Assembly (NCBI GenBank): GCA_030600745.1
Contig: JAUVLL010000036.1
Coordinates: forward strand, 1-14,706
Reading direction: 5' to 3'
Length of the DNA stretch: 14,706 bases
Source of the DNA: Spirochaetaceae bacterium
GTDB lineage: Bacteria; Spirochaetota; Spirochaetia; B11-G9
Shown here: one piece after another, positions 1 to 6,612 of the stretch
How positions within the stretch are numbered: the stretch's first letter is position 1
Layout: the number at the start of each line of letters is the position of its first letter
Made by a program: the position numbers and the translations under genes
The notes under the pieces: model-generated
Databases searched by the model: none
The model's input: the letters and a program-made list of their open reading frames with translations, nothing else
Told to the model about the DNA's origin: nothing

Positions 1-513
1 AGACCTGAAGAAAAAATCCAAATTTATGATGGTAATTCGTATCACCTCAGTCTCAGTACAGAGAGGGTTGTTATTAAAGGTTCTGACTATAGGCTTTTTT
101 ATCCTGGAGGTACAGAGGGATTTAATGCTTCCCTTGATGCAGGTTTTTTTGTTTCTAACTATAATATGGATATTCTAGAAGAGATTTCCAGGAATCCAGG
201 TCTTGAAATAGTGGATACATTTTTTAATAATTTAGAAGTGGTATGGGTATTGATTAGAAAGAGTCATGAAAATTTAAGTTTGATATATCGAAATACTGAT
301 ACAATACACAGAGCAGTATTTCTTAAATCAATCTGTAATTTAAGTGAAACATATACCGCATTGGTAGAAATGAGTATTCGAATTATTGATTCTTTTGAGG
401 AAGGTTACCAGCCGGGCACATTAAGACAGTGGGTTGACTCCAAAATGGATTCTGTAGATATCCAGTTAAGTAAGCTTAAACTTGTTGCCAGGCAGATGAG
501 AGGGGGCATTTAG
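1..513 (+). CDS. Unrecognised protein, 3' end only (170 residues visible)
   Basis: The frame is open from base 1 to the TAG at 511-513, so the gene begins before the window; the internal ATG at 166 is not needed as a start. I do not recognise the family. The first ~55 visible residues look like a beta-rich segment (IYDGNSYHLSLS, then a glycine-rich LFYPGGTEGF). The remaining ~115 residues look mainly helical, with a Leu/Ile heptad-like C-terminus ending in RQMRGGI. No signal peptide or membrane helix is visible in this part. The thiamine pyrophosphokinase start lies 3 bases after the stop, so the two are very probably co-transcribed; the G-rich GAGGGGG just before this stop can serve as the next gene's ribosome binding site. 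Function is unknown. Confidence 0.8.
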   Translation, partial: RPEEKIQIYDGNSYHLSLSTERVVIKGSDYRLFYPGGTEGFNASLDAGFFVSNYNMDILEEISRNPGLEIVDTFFNNLEVVWVLIRKSHENLSLIYRNTDTIHRAVFLKSICNLSETYTALVEMSIRIIDSFEEGYQPGTLRQWVDSKMDSVDIQLSKLKLVARQMRGGI

Positions 514-516
514 TTA

Positions 517-1149
517 GTGAAAGGAGTTTTATTTACCGGAGGATCTTCTCCTCCATATCAATATGTCAAAAAGGAGATAGAAGAAGCAGATATTATTGTT
601 GCAGCAGATTCCGGATTTGACACAGCTGTTAAAATGGGTATTAATCCTGATATTATAATTGGTGATATGGACTCAATTGATGGGATGGATATGCTTATCG
701 GATATCCCTCTGATAGCGTTTTACGCTTCCCTGAAGACAAGGATAGTACAGATACAGAACTGGGAATAAGCTACCTGCAGAAAAATATGTTTAATAATAT
801 TGTAATTATTGGAGGAGGCGGCGGCAGGATGGATCATTTTTTAGGGATATTTTTTTTATTTGATCGGGACTTTTCACCTGATATCTGGTATACTCATAGT
901 ACAAGATTTCAGAAAATTACTGGTAGTATGCAAATACCGTCTATGGCAGGCAGGACTGTGTCTTTTTTCCCTTTGGGAAATGATAGGTGCAAAATGAAAA
1001 GTAGAGGTTTGAAATGGTCTCTGAATAATATGGAATGGGGCAGGGGTGATATGGGAATTAGTAATATTGCTGTTGAAGATCCTTTCTTTATTGAAATGCT
1101 TGAAGGACGGTTGATTATGATAACACAGCTGGAGGAACATAAGTATTGA
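517..1149 (+). CDS. thiN: Thiamine pyrophosphokinase
   Basis: Transfers pyrophosphate from ATP to thiamine, giving the cofactor thiamine diphosphate in the cytosol. The 210 residues match the usual length of bacterial enzymes. Visible family motifs are ADSG (30-33), the metal-binding GDMDS (49-53) preceded by the typical PDIIIG, KDSTDTE (75-81), the glycine-rich GGGGGRMDH (99-107), and RGLKWSL near 163-169 in the thiamine-binding C-terminal domain. The start is GTG at 517, served by GAGGGGG at about 500-506 inside the end of the upstream gene. No later start would keep the N-terminal strand. The stop overlaps the next start by 4 bases (TTGA), suggesting translational coupling. No thiamine biosynthesis gene is nearby, which fits salvage of thiamine. 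The symbol follows the bacterial family; tnr or TPK are also used. Confidence 0.93.
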   Translation: MKGVLFTGGSSPPYQYVKKEIEEADIIVAADSGFDTAVKMGINPDIIIGDMDSIDGMDMLIGYPSDSVLRFPEDKDSTDTELGISYLQKNMFNNIVIIGGGGGRMDHFLGIFFLFDRDFSPDIWYTHSTRFQKITGSMQIPSMAGRTVSFFPLGNDRCKMKSRGLKWSLNNMEWGRGDMGISNIAVEDPFFIEMLEGRLIMITQLEEHKY

Positions 1150-2903
1150 AGACAGACACAGCTTTCCTTGAATTATCAAGAGATCTGTCAGATGGAGACA
1201 GAGCTGACTTATTAAATAAAATCAATCAGAATCTAAATATTAACGAAGGCAGTGATGATGGTATTTATGAAAAAGAGATGGATAATGAAGAAAAAACTAC
1301 TATATTGAATGAAGAAATAAACAAACTCCCTCTTTTAATAAGATTATTTTTATGGTTTAGATCAAAACTAACTGGAAAAAGTGAAAAAGAATTGTATATG
1401 GCAGGTAGAATTTCCAGGTTAAAACGAAAAATAAGGCATCAGTCTTCAAATTTAACCGGATTTGAAACCCGGAATCTGACACCGCATTTTGCAGAACAAG
1501 TATTTGTTTTATACAACTATTCAATGCCATTAAGAACTCTTTTTAAGAAGCTTTGGATGGATACAGATGTTTCACAGGCCTTTTTCCTTGGTATAATAGA
1601 AGGCAGGCTGCAAAATACAATACAGGAACCATTTGATATTATGGCTCTTGATGAACTTGTTAATATATATGGTATTGATGGGAAAAAGGGTGATATTAGC
1701 AGGCAACTTATAAATAAACTTGATGAATATATCTCAAAGATTGATAAAAAAGTTTTTATTGATCTCGAGGTTGAAATGAGACCATTCTATTACCTGAAAG
1801 ATCTTATACTTTTTCCATATATTCAATTTTTTCAACAATTTGGATACACTCCAATTGACAGTGCAACAAATGAAACAACGAATTTTAAAAATGCATCTGC
1901 TATTCTCTGTCTTGGAGATCTTGAAAAATTATACTGTGCTCTATATTCAGTTTTAAAACTGGATAAAAGAATTAATCTAAATAAAAAATTGATTAAACAA
2001 TTGAATATGTTAGTTGAATTTGAATATCTGAACGAGGGTGAAGAAACAATAAATTCAGGAATAGCTGACTCTTTATCTGATATTATAGATATATCCCATA
2101 AATTTTCTGCAAAAGTTCCCCTTGATGATCTTATTCGTTACTTTAAGAAAAATCCTTACCTTAAAATTATGTTTTATCTGCCTAAAATTGATCTGAAGGA
2201 ATTCTACCGAAATACTTTACGTATAAAGTTAATGGATAAGATTGATCAGCTTTTCCCGGAAATTCAGAAACGATATATAGCTTTAGAGACAAAAAGGCTG
2301 TTCAAAGATCAAAGATTTTCCGGCTTCCAGCACTATAGGGAATACTCATCTATCGATTATGAAAAATTGGGAGTTTCACCTTTTTCACAAATTAAGGCTC
2401 TGGAATTAGTCTATAATTATATTGCTTGCTTTTTTAGAGGTTATATTCAGGAAACAGTACGATTGCTGGAAAAGGGAATACTTTCCCAGAATAGACTTAT
2501 TAGAGATAGTATGCTTCAATATTCAGCTGTTATTGAGGATACCCTTGATAGTATAAAGATTTTTGATGAATCTCTTGCGCCGGATTCAGAAGATGGCAAA
2601 TTATTTAATAAATATAGATTTTCTATGGCAAAAGATCCTATTCAGGAAAAAATGTACAGAAAAATTGTTGTTCAAAAAGACAGAGAAGCAAAATCTCTTG
2701 CAGAAACAAGTATTGAATCAATTTCCGGAATAAAAAGAGTTTTTTCAGAGATAATTAATAGCAAAAATATGGTTATTGTTGAACAACTTGATCAGCATTA
2801 TTTTATAAATAATAAACCAACAATACTAAAGGATGTACTAAAAGAACAAATAAGTCATATACATCAGGCTGAACATCTGTATCATCATATTATTATAAGC
2901 TGA
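1146..2903 (+). CDS. Unrecognised 585-residue protein, possibly spirochaete-specific
   Basis: The start is TTG at 1146, overlapping the thiN stop as TTGA. GGAGG at 1131-1135, 10 bases upstream, supports it. Residues 1-60 are acidic and probably disordered. A hydrophobic patch at about 59-71 (KLPLLIRLFLWFRS) is followed by a basic stretch near 89-100 (RISRLKRKIRH). The rest looks helical, with many aromatic residues and no obvious catalytic motif, Cys cluster or Walker motif. The C-terminus is His-rich (HIHQAEHLYHH). No signal peptide is visible, so I infer a cytoplasmic or membrane-peripheral protein. From memory it resembles a spirochaete group called DUF5312, but I cannot verify this. It is the last gene of the thiN unit and ends facing the convergent SPFH-like gene 14 bases away. 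Function is unknown. Confidence 0.82.
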   Translation: MKTDTAFLELSRDLSDGDRADLLNKINQNLNINEGSDDGIYEKEMDNEEKTTILNEEINKLPLLIRLFLWFRSKLTGKSEKELYMAGRISRLKRKIRHQSSNLTGFETRNLTPHFAEQVFVLYNYSMPLRTLFKKLWMDTDVSQAFFLGIIEGRLQNTIQEPFDIMALDELVNIYGIDGKKGDISRQLINKLDEYISKIDKKVFIDLEVEMRPFYYLKDLILFPYIQFFQQFGYTPIDSATNETTNFKNASAILCLGDLEKLYCALYSVLKLDKRINLNKKLIKQLNMLVEFEYLNEGEETINSGIADSLSDIIDISHKFSAKVPLDDLIRYFKKNPYLKIMFYLPKIDLKEFYRNTLRIKLMDKIDQLFPEIQKRYIALETKRLFKDQRFSGFQHYREYSSIDYEKLGVSPFSQIKALELVYNYIACFFRGYIQETVRLLEKGILSQNRLIRDSMLQYSAVIEDTLDSIKIFDESLAPDSEDGKLFNKYRFSMAKDPIQEKMYRKIVVQKDREAKSLAETSIESISGIKRVFSEIINSKNMVIVEQLDQHYFINNKPTILKDVLKEQISHIHQAEHLYHHIIIS

Positions 2904-2912
2904 TAATAAATG

Positions 2913-2951
2913 AACACCTACTGATTTTGAGTATCAGTAGTAACAGGTGTT
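2913..2951. terminator. Hairpin at the convergent gene junction, possible bidirectional terminator
   Basis: CTACTGAT (2918-2925) pairs perfectly with ATCAGTAG (2933-2940) around a 7-base loop. AACACC (2913-2918) can extend the stem by pairing with GGTGTT (2946-2951) across a 5-base bulge. It lies between the two converging genes, and the inner stem covers the last codons and stop of the minus-strand gene. The T runs on either side are short and interrupted, so termination strength is uncertain. Confidence 0.45.
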
Positions 2952-3784
2952 TCCAGATTTAATTTGGGTATAATACTGTCACAATTAATCTTAATAACAG
3001 AAAAGAAATCAATCAATGATGGATATTCATTTAAGAGTTCTCCGTATTTTTTAAGAGTTTCAAAGTTTGCTGTATCTCTTACCTCCTGTTCAGCAATCTT
3101 TATTCTTGTTTCTGTAATTATTTTGTTTTCTAATTCCAATGATGAAATGTAGAGTTCTTTTGCTTTCTCATATAAAACCATATCAGGAACAGATATATTC
3201 ACCGGTATAAACTCTTTAAAATCCAGGCTGGGAAAGTTGCTGAAAAGGGAAGCTGATAATTCATCTGAACTTTCACTGCCTGTATCGAAAAAGTTGATTG
3301 AATGATTGGATTCTTTTACTTTGTTTTTGTAGTATTCAACAATAAACAATTGGATATCAGCATTTATTGTTTTATATTGGGATTTCATCTGATCCGGTTC
3401 CAGTCTGAATTCTGCAACCATTGATGGAAAAGAGTCCGGTTTAATGACGTATGTAAGAAAATACTTAAAATGAAATGAAAAACTGGGAGTTCCCGGCATA
3501 TATTCAGAATATATATCACCAAGAGGGAGCTCTGATTGTTGATCAATTTCTAATTGCTGTGCCGAAAGTTTAAATTTAAGCAGCTTGAAATTTGATGGAA
3601 GAAGCTTCCGGTAATCCCATGAAAACTTTCCAGGTTCATATATTTTATCCAGATATCCATTGGATTTAGTAAAAGCTATCCCATAGGTATTCTCAGGTAA
3701 TTTTATTTGTATCCATCCAAAATAAAAAACTGCGCCTGAAATAGATATCAAAACTAATAGTAATAGTATATGCTTTATTTTCAC
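2918..3784 (-). CDS. Membrane-anchored SPFH/band-7-like protein
   Basis: 288 residues starting at GTG (3784), with an AGGGA ribosome binding site 6 bases upstream. Residues about 4-24 form one hydrophobic helix, read as an uncleaved N-terminal anchor or signal. The next segment resembles the start of a band-7/SPFH (stomatin, prohibitin) domain: LPENTYGIAFTKSNGY, then EPGKFSWDYRKLLPSNFKL at about 51-69. The following region alternates beta and helix as in that domain. From about residue 205 there is a long charged helix (ELYISSLELENKIITETRIK), the usual place for the SPFH coiled coil. The family forms oligomeric membrane scaffolds, often regulating proteases; no partner is visible here. It follows the HAD gene by 13 bases and is probably co-transcribed. 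The assignment is by pattern only and the sequence is divergent. Confidence 0.72.
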   Translation of the reverse strand: MKIKHILLLLVLISISGAVFYFGWIQIKLPENTYGIAFTKSNGYLDKIYEPGKFSWDYRKLLPSNFKLLKFKLSAQQLEIDQQSELPLGDIYSEYMPGTPSFSFHFKYFLTYVIKPDSFPSMVAEFRLEPDQMKSQYKTINADIQLFIVEYYKNKVKESNHSINFFDTGSESSDELSASLFSNFPSLDFKEFIPVNISVPDMVLYEKAKELYISSLELENKIITETRIKIAEQEVRDTANFETLKKYGELLNEYPSLIDFFSVIKINCDSIIPKLNLETPVTTDTQNQ

Positions 3785-3797
3785 TATAAATCCCTGC

Positions 3798-4721
3798 CTA
3801 TTTTGTTATTTCCCCTGCTTTTTTTAAAAAGGCTGTAATTTGCATAAGCTTTGTTACCGTAAAGTCCGGTTTTACCCCGGATATACCGGGATTAGACTTC
3901 CTGAGTCTCAAAGATCTTGCATCTCCAGCGAATAAAGCAGTTTTCATTCCTGCTGCCTTCGCTGAGTATATATCATTAAGCATGTCATTTCCAACATAAA
4001 GTGTATCAGATGGATTAATATTATACTTTATTTTTAATTCTGAAATTACTGAGTTGAACATTGATAATGAGGGTTTTGCTTCTTTTTTCCTGTATGAAAA
4101 TTGAATTAATCCGGAGTCAAATCCCAGTTCCTCCAGGGATAATCCGGTTAAAGCAGGAAAAAGGAGGGGAGTGTAAAACTGGGCATTTGAAATAATACCG
4201 TAAACAATGTTTTCCTTTCTAAGAATATCCAATAATTCTACAAGGCCCGGCATTGGCCATACAGGGTTGTTTGAACATTCAAAATAAACTGCAGCTAATT
4301 CAGAGATATCATCTGTTGTCTCTAGTTCTATCATTCCATCATTTTTAAGCTTAGAAATTACTTTTTTCCATATCTCAGTTATTAAAACTTCAGGGAATTC
4401 TATACCTTCTCTTTTTGAAGCACTATGTGACAATTCTATTTCATCGTAGAAGTATTCCAATCCTCTTTTACCTGAATCATGATTAATAATTTTTATTCCG
4501 GATTTGTTAAGAGAATCCATAAATATTTCTGATTTTGAAGAACTCTTTACGGTTCCTATATCTCCTGAGGCTGATATTAAGAGGGTTCCATAGATATCAA
4601 AGATGATACTTTTTATAGTAGTTGGATTTACAAGCTTTACTCTTTCTTCTGTAGGAAGAGGTTTCAGTTTTAAAGATTTATGTTTTATTATTTCAATTAA
4701 TTTATTTTCCGGAATCAGCAT
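3798..4721 (-). CDS. HAD-superfamily hydrolase (FDIYGT type)
   Basis: 307 residues. HAD motifs are in order: motif I FDIYGTLL with nucleophile D42, motif II IISNA with S178, the motif III lysine in RKKEAKPS (K213 or K216), and motif IV VGNDMLNDIYSAKAAGM with D246 and D250. A helical cap lies between motifs I and II, as in subfamily I. The second Asp of the phosphatase DxD is Tyr here (D-I-Y), as in 2-haloacid dehalogenases and some other HADs, so phosphatase activity should not be assumed. About 36 residues precede motif I, longer than a minimal HAD. The ATG at 4721 has no clear Shine-Dalgarno sequence. It leads a two-gene unit with the SPFH-like gene. The substrate cannot be told from sequence. 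Confidence 0.85.
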   Translation of the reverse strand: MLIPENKLIEIIKHKSLKLKPLPTEERVKLVNPTTIKSIIFDIYGTLLISASGDIGTVKSSSKSEIFMDSLNKSGIKIINHDSGKRGLEYFYDEIELSHSASKREGIEFPEVLITEIWKKVISKLKNDGMIELETTDDISELAAVYFECSNNPVWPMPGLVELLDILRKENIVYGIISNAQFYTPLLFPALTGLSLEELGFDSGLIQFSYRKKEAKPSLSMFNSVISELKIKYNINPSDTLYVGNDMLNDIYSAKAAGMKTALFAGDARSLRLRKSNPGISGVKPDFTVTKLMQITAFLKKAGEITK

Positions 4722-4726
4722 ATCTC

Positions 4727-4755
4727 ATAATAAAGTATATAAATAGAGATGACAA
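4727..4755 (-). promoter_or_regulatory. Putative sigma-70-type promoter for the HAD/SPFH unit
   Basis: Read on the minus strand, TTGTCA (4750-4755) is followed after 17 bases by TATTAT (4727-4732), a good match to -35 and -10 boxes. The -10 box ends 5 bases before the ATG at 4721, so the predicted transcript would begin at or next to the start codon. That agrees with the missing Shine-Dalgarno sequence but leaves the true start uncertain. Confidence 0.4.
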
Positions 4756-4775
4756 TAATGTTATTGACTTATAGA
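4749..4775 (+). promoter_or_regulatory. Weak putative promoter for the membrane protein/aroH/map unit
   Basis: ATGACA (4749-4754) and TATAGA (4770-4775) are separated by only 15 bases, a short spacing. A second TTGACT lies at 4764-4769, but its -10 would fall inside the gene. The -10-like TATAGA predicts a transcript beginning close to the ATG at 4784. The 62-base divergent gap must hold promoters for both directions, so some signal is expected, but this match is weak. Confidence 0.3.
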
Positions 4776-4783
4776 TTTGTTTT

Positions 4784-5122
4784 ATGGAGAATAACAGAGT
4801 GTTCCGGATATCAGCAATAATCAGAAAAATTTCAATTTTACTTTTTCTCCTGACAGTTCTTGTGTTTCTGACCTTTGTAATTGGGAATTTTCAGGAGTTT
4901 CTGGACTCGACTCAACTGGTTTTATTGAATATTTTTGAGATACTTGCAGGAATATTTATATTATTGGGTATGTATCATATAATTATCACTGTTATGCTGA
5001 TGATCAGATACAAATCACATTATTTTATAAGGCTTGGAATTACTTTGGCAGGTGAGATTATTGTGATTTTTCTTTTTTTATTGGCAAATATAATCACTAC
5101 GATCACAAAAACAGTAATTTAG
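4784..5122 (+). CDS. Small three-helix membrane protein, unrecognised
   Basis: 112 residues from the ATG. Three strongly hydrophobic segments are visible: about 16-36 (SILLFLLTVLVFLTFVIG), 44-70 (the LLNIFEILAGIFILLGMYHI region) and 79-106 (IRLGITLAGEIIVIFLFLLA). A basic cluster before the first helix (R13, K14) suggests a cytoplasmic N-terminus. No conserved catalytic motif is evident; a loose similarity to PsiE-like small membrane proteins is not enough to name it. The ATG at 4784 has no ribosome binding site. An in-frame GTG at 4799 has GGAG (4786-4789) at 9 bases and would remove only five residues, so either start is possible. It precedes aroH by 18 bases and probably shares its transcript. 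Confidence 0.75.
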   Translation: MENNRVFRISAIIRKISILLFLLTVLVFLTFVIGNFQEFLDSTQLVLLNIFEILAGIFILLGMYHIIITVMLMIRYKSHYFIRLGITLAGEIIVIFLFLLANIITTITKTVI

Positions 5123-5140
5123 GATTACAGGGAGTATGTT

Positions 5141-5494
5141 ATGGCTGTAAGAGCTGTCAGGGGTGCAATTCAGGTAAGGGAAAATATTGACTATATTATA
5201 GCTGAATGCGTAAGACGGTTGATTAGTGAAATAATAGAAAAAAATAAAATAGATATTAAAAATATTATTAGTATTATCTTTTCCCAGACAGATGATCTTA
5301 CAGAGAAAAATCCGGCTGCAGCTCTGCGTAATGACGGATTTGCAAATACTCCGTTATTCTGTACAAGGGAACCCGATGTAAATGAATCTATGAAGCGGGT
5401 TATAAGGGTTTTGATAACTTTGGAAACTGATAGAATTTTAATACCGGTATATTTGGAAGGTGCAAAAAATCTTAGACCGGATATAACAAGTTAA
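5141..5494 (+). CDS. aroH: Chorismate mutase, AroH type
   Basis: Converts chorismate to prephenate, the branch point to phenylalanine and tyrosine, in the cytosol. The 117 residues fit the monofunctional AroH fold, a trimer in Bacillus subtilis (127 residues). Residues matching the known active site are Arg7 in VRGA, Arg63 in ALRND, Cys74 and Glu77 in LFCTREPDV, Arg89 in VIRVL, and Tyr104 in PVYLEGA; LRPD near the C-terminus is also typical. AGGGAG (5129-5134) lies 6 bases before the ATG. The stop overlaps the next start by one base (TAATG). No other aromatic pathway gene is in the window. No regulatory ACT domain is present. Confidence 0.95.
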   Translation: MAVRAVRGAIQVRENIDYIIAECVRRLISEIIEKNKIDIKNIISIIFSQTDDLTEKNPAAALRNDGFANTPLFCTREPDVNESMKRVIRVLITLETDRILIPVYLEGAKNLRPDITS

Positions 5495-6297
5495 TGAGAC
5501 ATGAGGACGTACGTTTTAAAACGTTCCTGGAAGTGAGTAGAATCAGAAGGTCCTGCAGAATAATTGAATCAATTTTTGATGATCTAGGCTCCTTCATAAT
5601 CCCGGGGAAAAGTACAAATGAGATTGCAGATTTTTGTAAAATTTCTATGGATAAGAAATTCGCCAGGTCATCTATTCTTGGATATAAGGGGTATCCTTCC
5701 ACTATTTGTACATCTGTAAACAGTGTTGCAGTACATGGTTTGCCAGGTGAATACATATTGGCAGAAGGGGATATTATAACGGTAGATATTATCTTAAATA
5801 CTGATGGCTGGCATGGTGATGGGGCGTATACATATATTGTTGGCAAGGGCAATGCTGATATTTTAAGATTGTACAGGGCTGCAAAGGAAGCAACCAATGC
5901 CGGTATCAAGGCAGCAAGAGCCGGGAACAGACTGGGTGATATTGGCTTTGCAGTTTCCAATACAGCTGCAAGATGGGGATGCCGGGTATTTGAATCTCTT
6001 GCAGGTCATGGCATAGGTTTGGATGTTCATGAGGATCCTGTAGTCCTGCCTATAGGAGAACCCCATGTTGGTTTGCCGGTTGTTCCCGGTATGGTTTTTA
6101 CTATAGAACCGGTATTAACCCTTGGTTCGGGAAAAATAAGAACAATGGATGATGGATGGTCAATTGTAACTGAGGATGGACGACAGACCGCACAATTCGA
6201 ACATACAATAGCAATTTTTGGTAATCGAACAGAAGTACTTACAAAACCTGAATTAAGCTTCGGGTTTGAAAAGAATAATCCTTCCCCCTTCTCTTGA
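5494..6297 (+). CDS. map: Methionine aminopeptidase, type I
   Basis: Removes the initiator Met from new proteins; a cytosolic two-metal enzyme. The five metal ligands are all present: D98 and D109 (ITVDIILNTDGWHGDGA), H172 (AGHGIGLDVHE), E205 (FTIEPVL) and E236 (AQFEHTIA). Substrate-pocket His81 (AVHGLP), His179 and Trp222 also match. 267 residues is close to the usual ~260. There is no N-terminal zinc-finger or SH3-binding extension, so it is the short bacterial form. The ATG overlaps the aroH stop by one base and has no strong ribosome binding site, pointing to translational coupling. The TGA stop lies inside the -35 box of the tRNA promoter downstream. The last ~18 residues after EVLTKP are a variable tail. 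Confidence 0.96.
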   Translation: MRHEDVRFKTFLEVSRIRRSCRIIESIFDDLGSFIIPGKSTNEIADFCKISMDKKFARSSILGYKGYPSTICTSVNSVAVHGLPGEYILAEGDIITVDIILNTDGWHGDGAYTYIVGKGNADILRLYRAAKEATNAGIKAARAGNRLGDIGFAVSNTAARWGCRVFESLAGHGIGLDVHEDPVVLPIGEPHVGLPVVPGMVFTIEPVLTLGSGKIRTMDDGWSIVTEDGRQTAQFEHTIAIFGNRTEVLTKPELSFGFEKNNPSPFS

Positions 6298-6322
6298 CAT
6301 ATTTTTAGAAAACTATTATGTT
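6294..6322 (+). promoter_or_regulatory. Promoter of the tRNA-Thr/tRNA-Tyr pair
   Basis: A perfect TTGACA (6294-6299) is followed, 17 bases later, by TATGTT (6317-6322) as a -10 box; TATTAT at 6314-6319 is an alternative with short spacing. Transcription would start near 6329, 10 bases before the mature tRNA-Thr. The map stop codon TGA (6295-6297) lies within the -35 box. Confidence 0.65.
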
Positions 6323-6338
6323 CATTCAGTCGGAAATC

Positions 6339-6412
6339 GCCGCCTTAGCTCAGCTGGCCAGAGCACGTGACTTGTAATCTCGGGGTCGTCAGTTCGAATC
6401 TGACAGGCGGCT
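6339..6412 (+). tRNA. tRNA-Thr, anticodon UGU
   Basis: A full cloverleaf of 74 bases: a 7-bp acceptor stem GCCGCCT/AGGCGGC, D stem GCTC/GAGC, anticodon loop CTTGTAA with TGT at 6373-6375, and T arm GTCAG-TTCGAAT-CTGAC. The discriminator is T at 6412. CCA is not encoded, so it must be added after transcription. The anticodon stem CGTGA/TCTCG has a T-T mismatch at its middle pair (6368/6380). It reads ACA and, by wobble, other Thr codons. Confidence 0.95.
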
Positions 6413-6453
6413 TGACTTCAGCATTTCCTTCGTGGTAATGTTCATTGCAAATT

Positions 6454-6535
6454 GGGGAGGTTCCCGAGTGGTCAAAGGGGGCAGACTGTAAATCTGTTGG
6501 CTACGCCTTCGAAGGTTCAAATCCTTCTCTCCCCA
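6454..6535 (+). tRNA. tRNA-Tyr, anticodon GUA
   Basis: An 82-base class II tRNA: acceptor stem GGGGAGG/TCTCCCC (one G-T pair), anticodon loop CTGTAAA with GTA at 6488-6490, a long variable arm GGC-TAC-GCC, T arm GAAGG-TTCAAAT-CCTTC, and discriminator A at 6535. CCA is not encoded. It lies 41 bases after tRNA-Thr and is followed directly by the terminator hairpin. Confidence 0.96.
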
Positions 6536-6571
6536 TAGGGCCTTTCCTCTTATTGGAAAGGCCCTATTTTT
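6536..6571 (+). terminator. Strong intrinsic terminator of the tRNA unit
   Basis: A perfect 12-bp stem, TAGGGCCTTTCC (6536-6547) with GGAAAGGCCCTA (6555-6566), closes a 7-base loop and is followed by TTTTT (6567-6571). The tRNA-Tyr discriminator A (6535) can add a 13th pair with T6567. It separates the tRNA unit from the YkgJ gene. Confidence 0.92.
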
Positions 6572-6612
6572 GCCCATCCTATGAGAGAAGCAGTAAAATG
6601 GAGGCTTAAAGC

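Noticed and set aside
874..1179. 101-codon minus-strand frame within thiN
   Set aside because: It lies opposite a gene with clear family motifs, and its composition shows no protein-like pattern.
5472..5960. 162-codon minus-strand frame opposite map
   Set aside because: It is a shadow of the map coding frame, in which all metal ligands are read on the plus strand.
6570..6599. TTGCCC/TAAAAT promoter-like pair before the YkgJ gene
   Set aside because: Transcription would begin near 6606, after the GGAGG ribosome binding site (6600-6604), so it would not give a translatable message; the -35 box overlaps the terminator T run.
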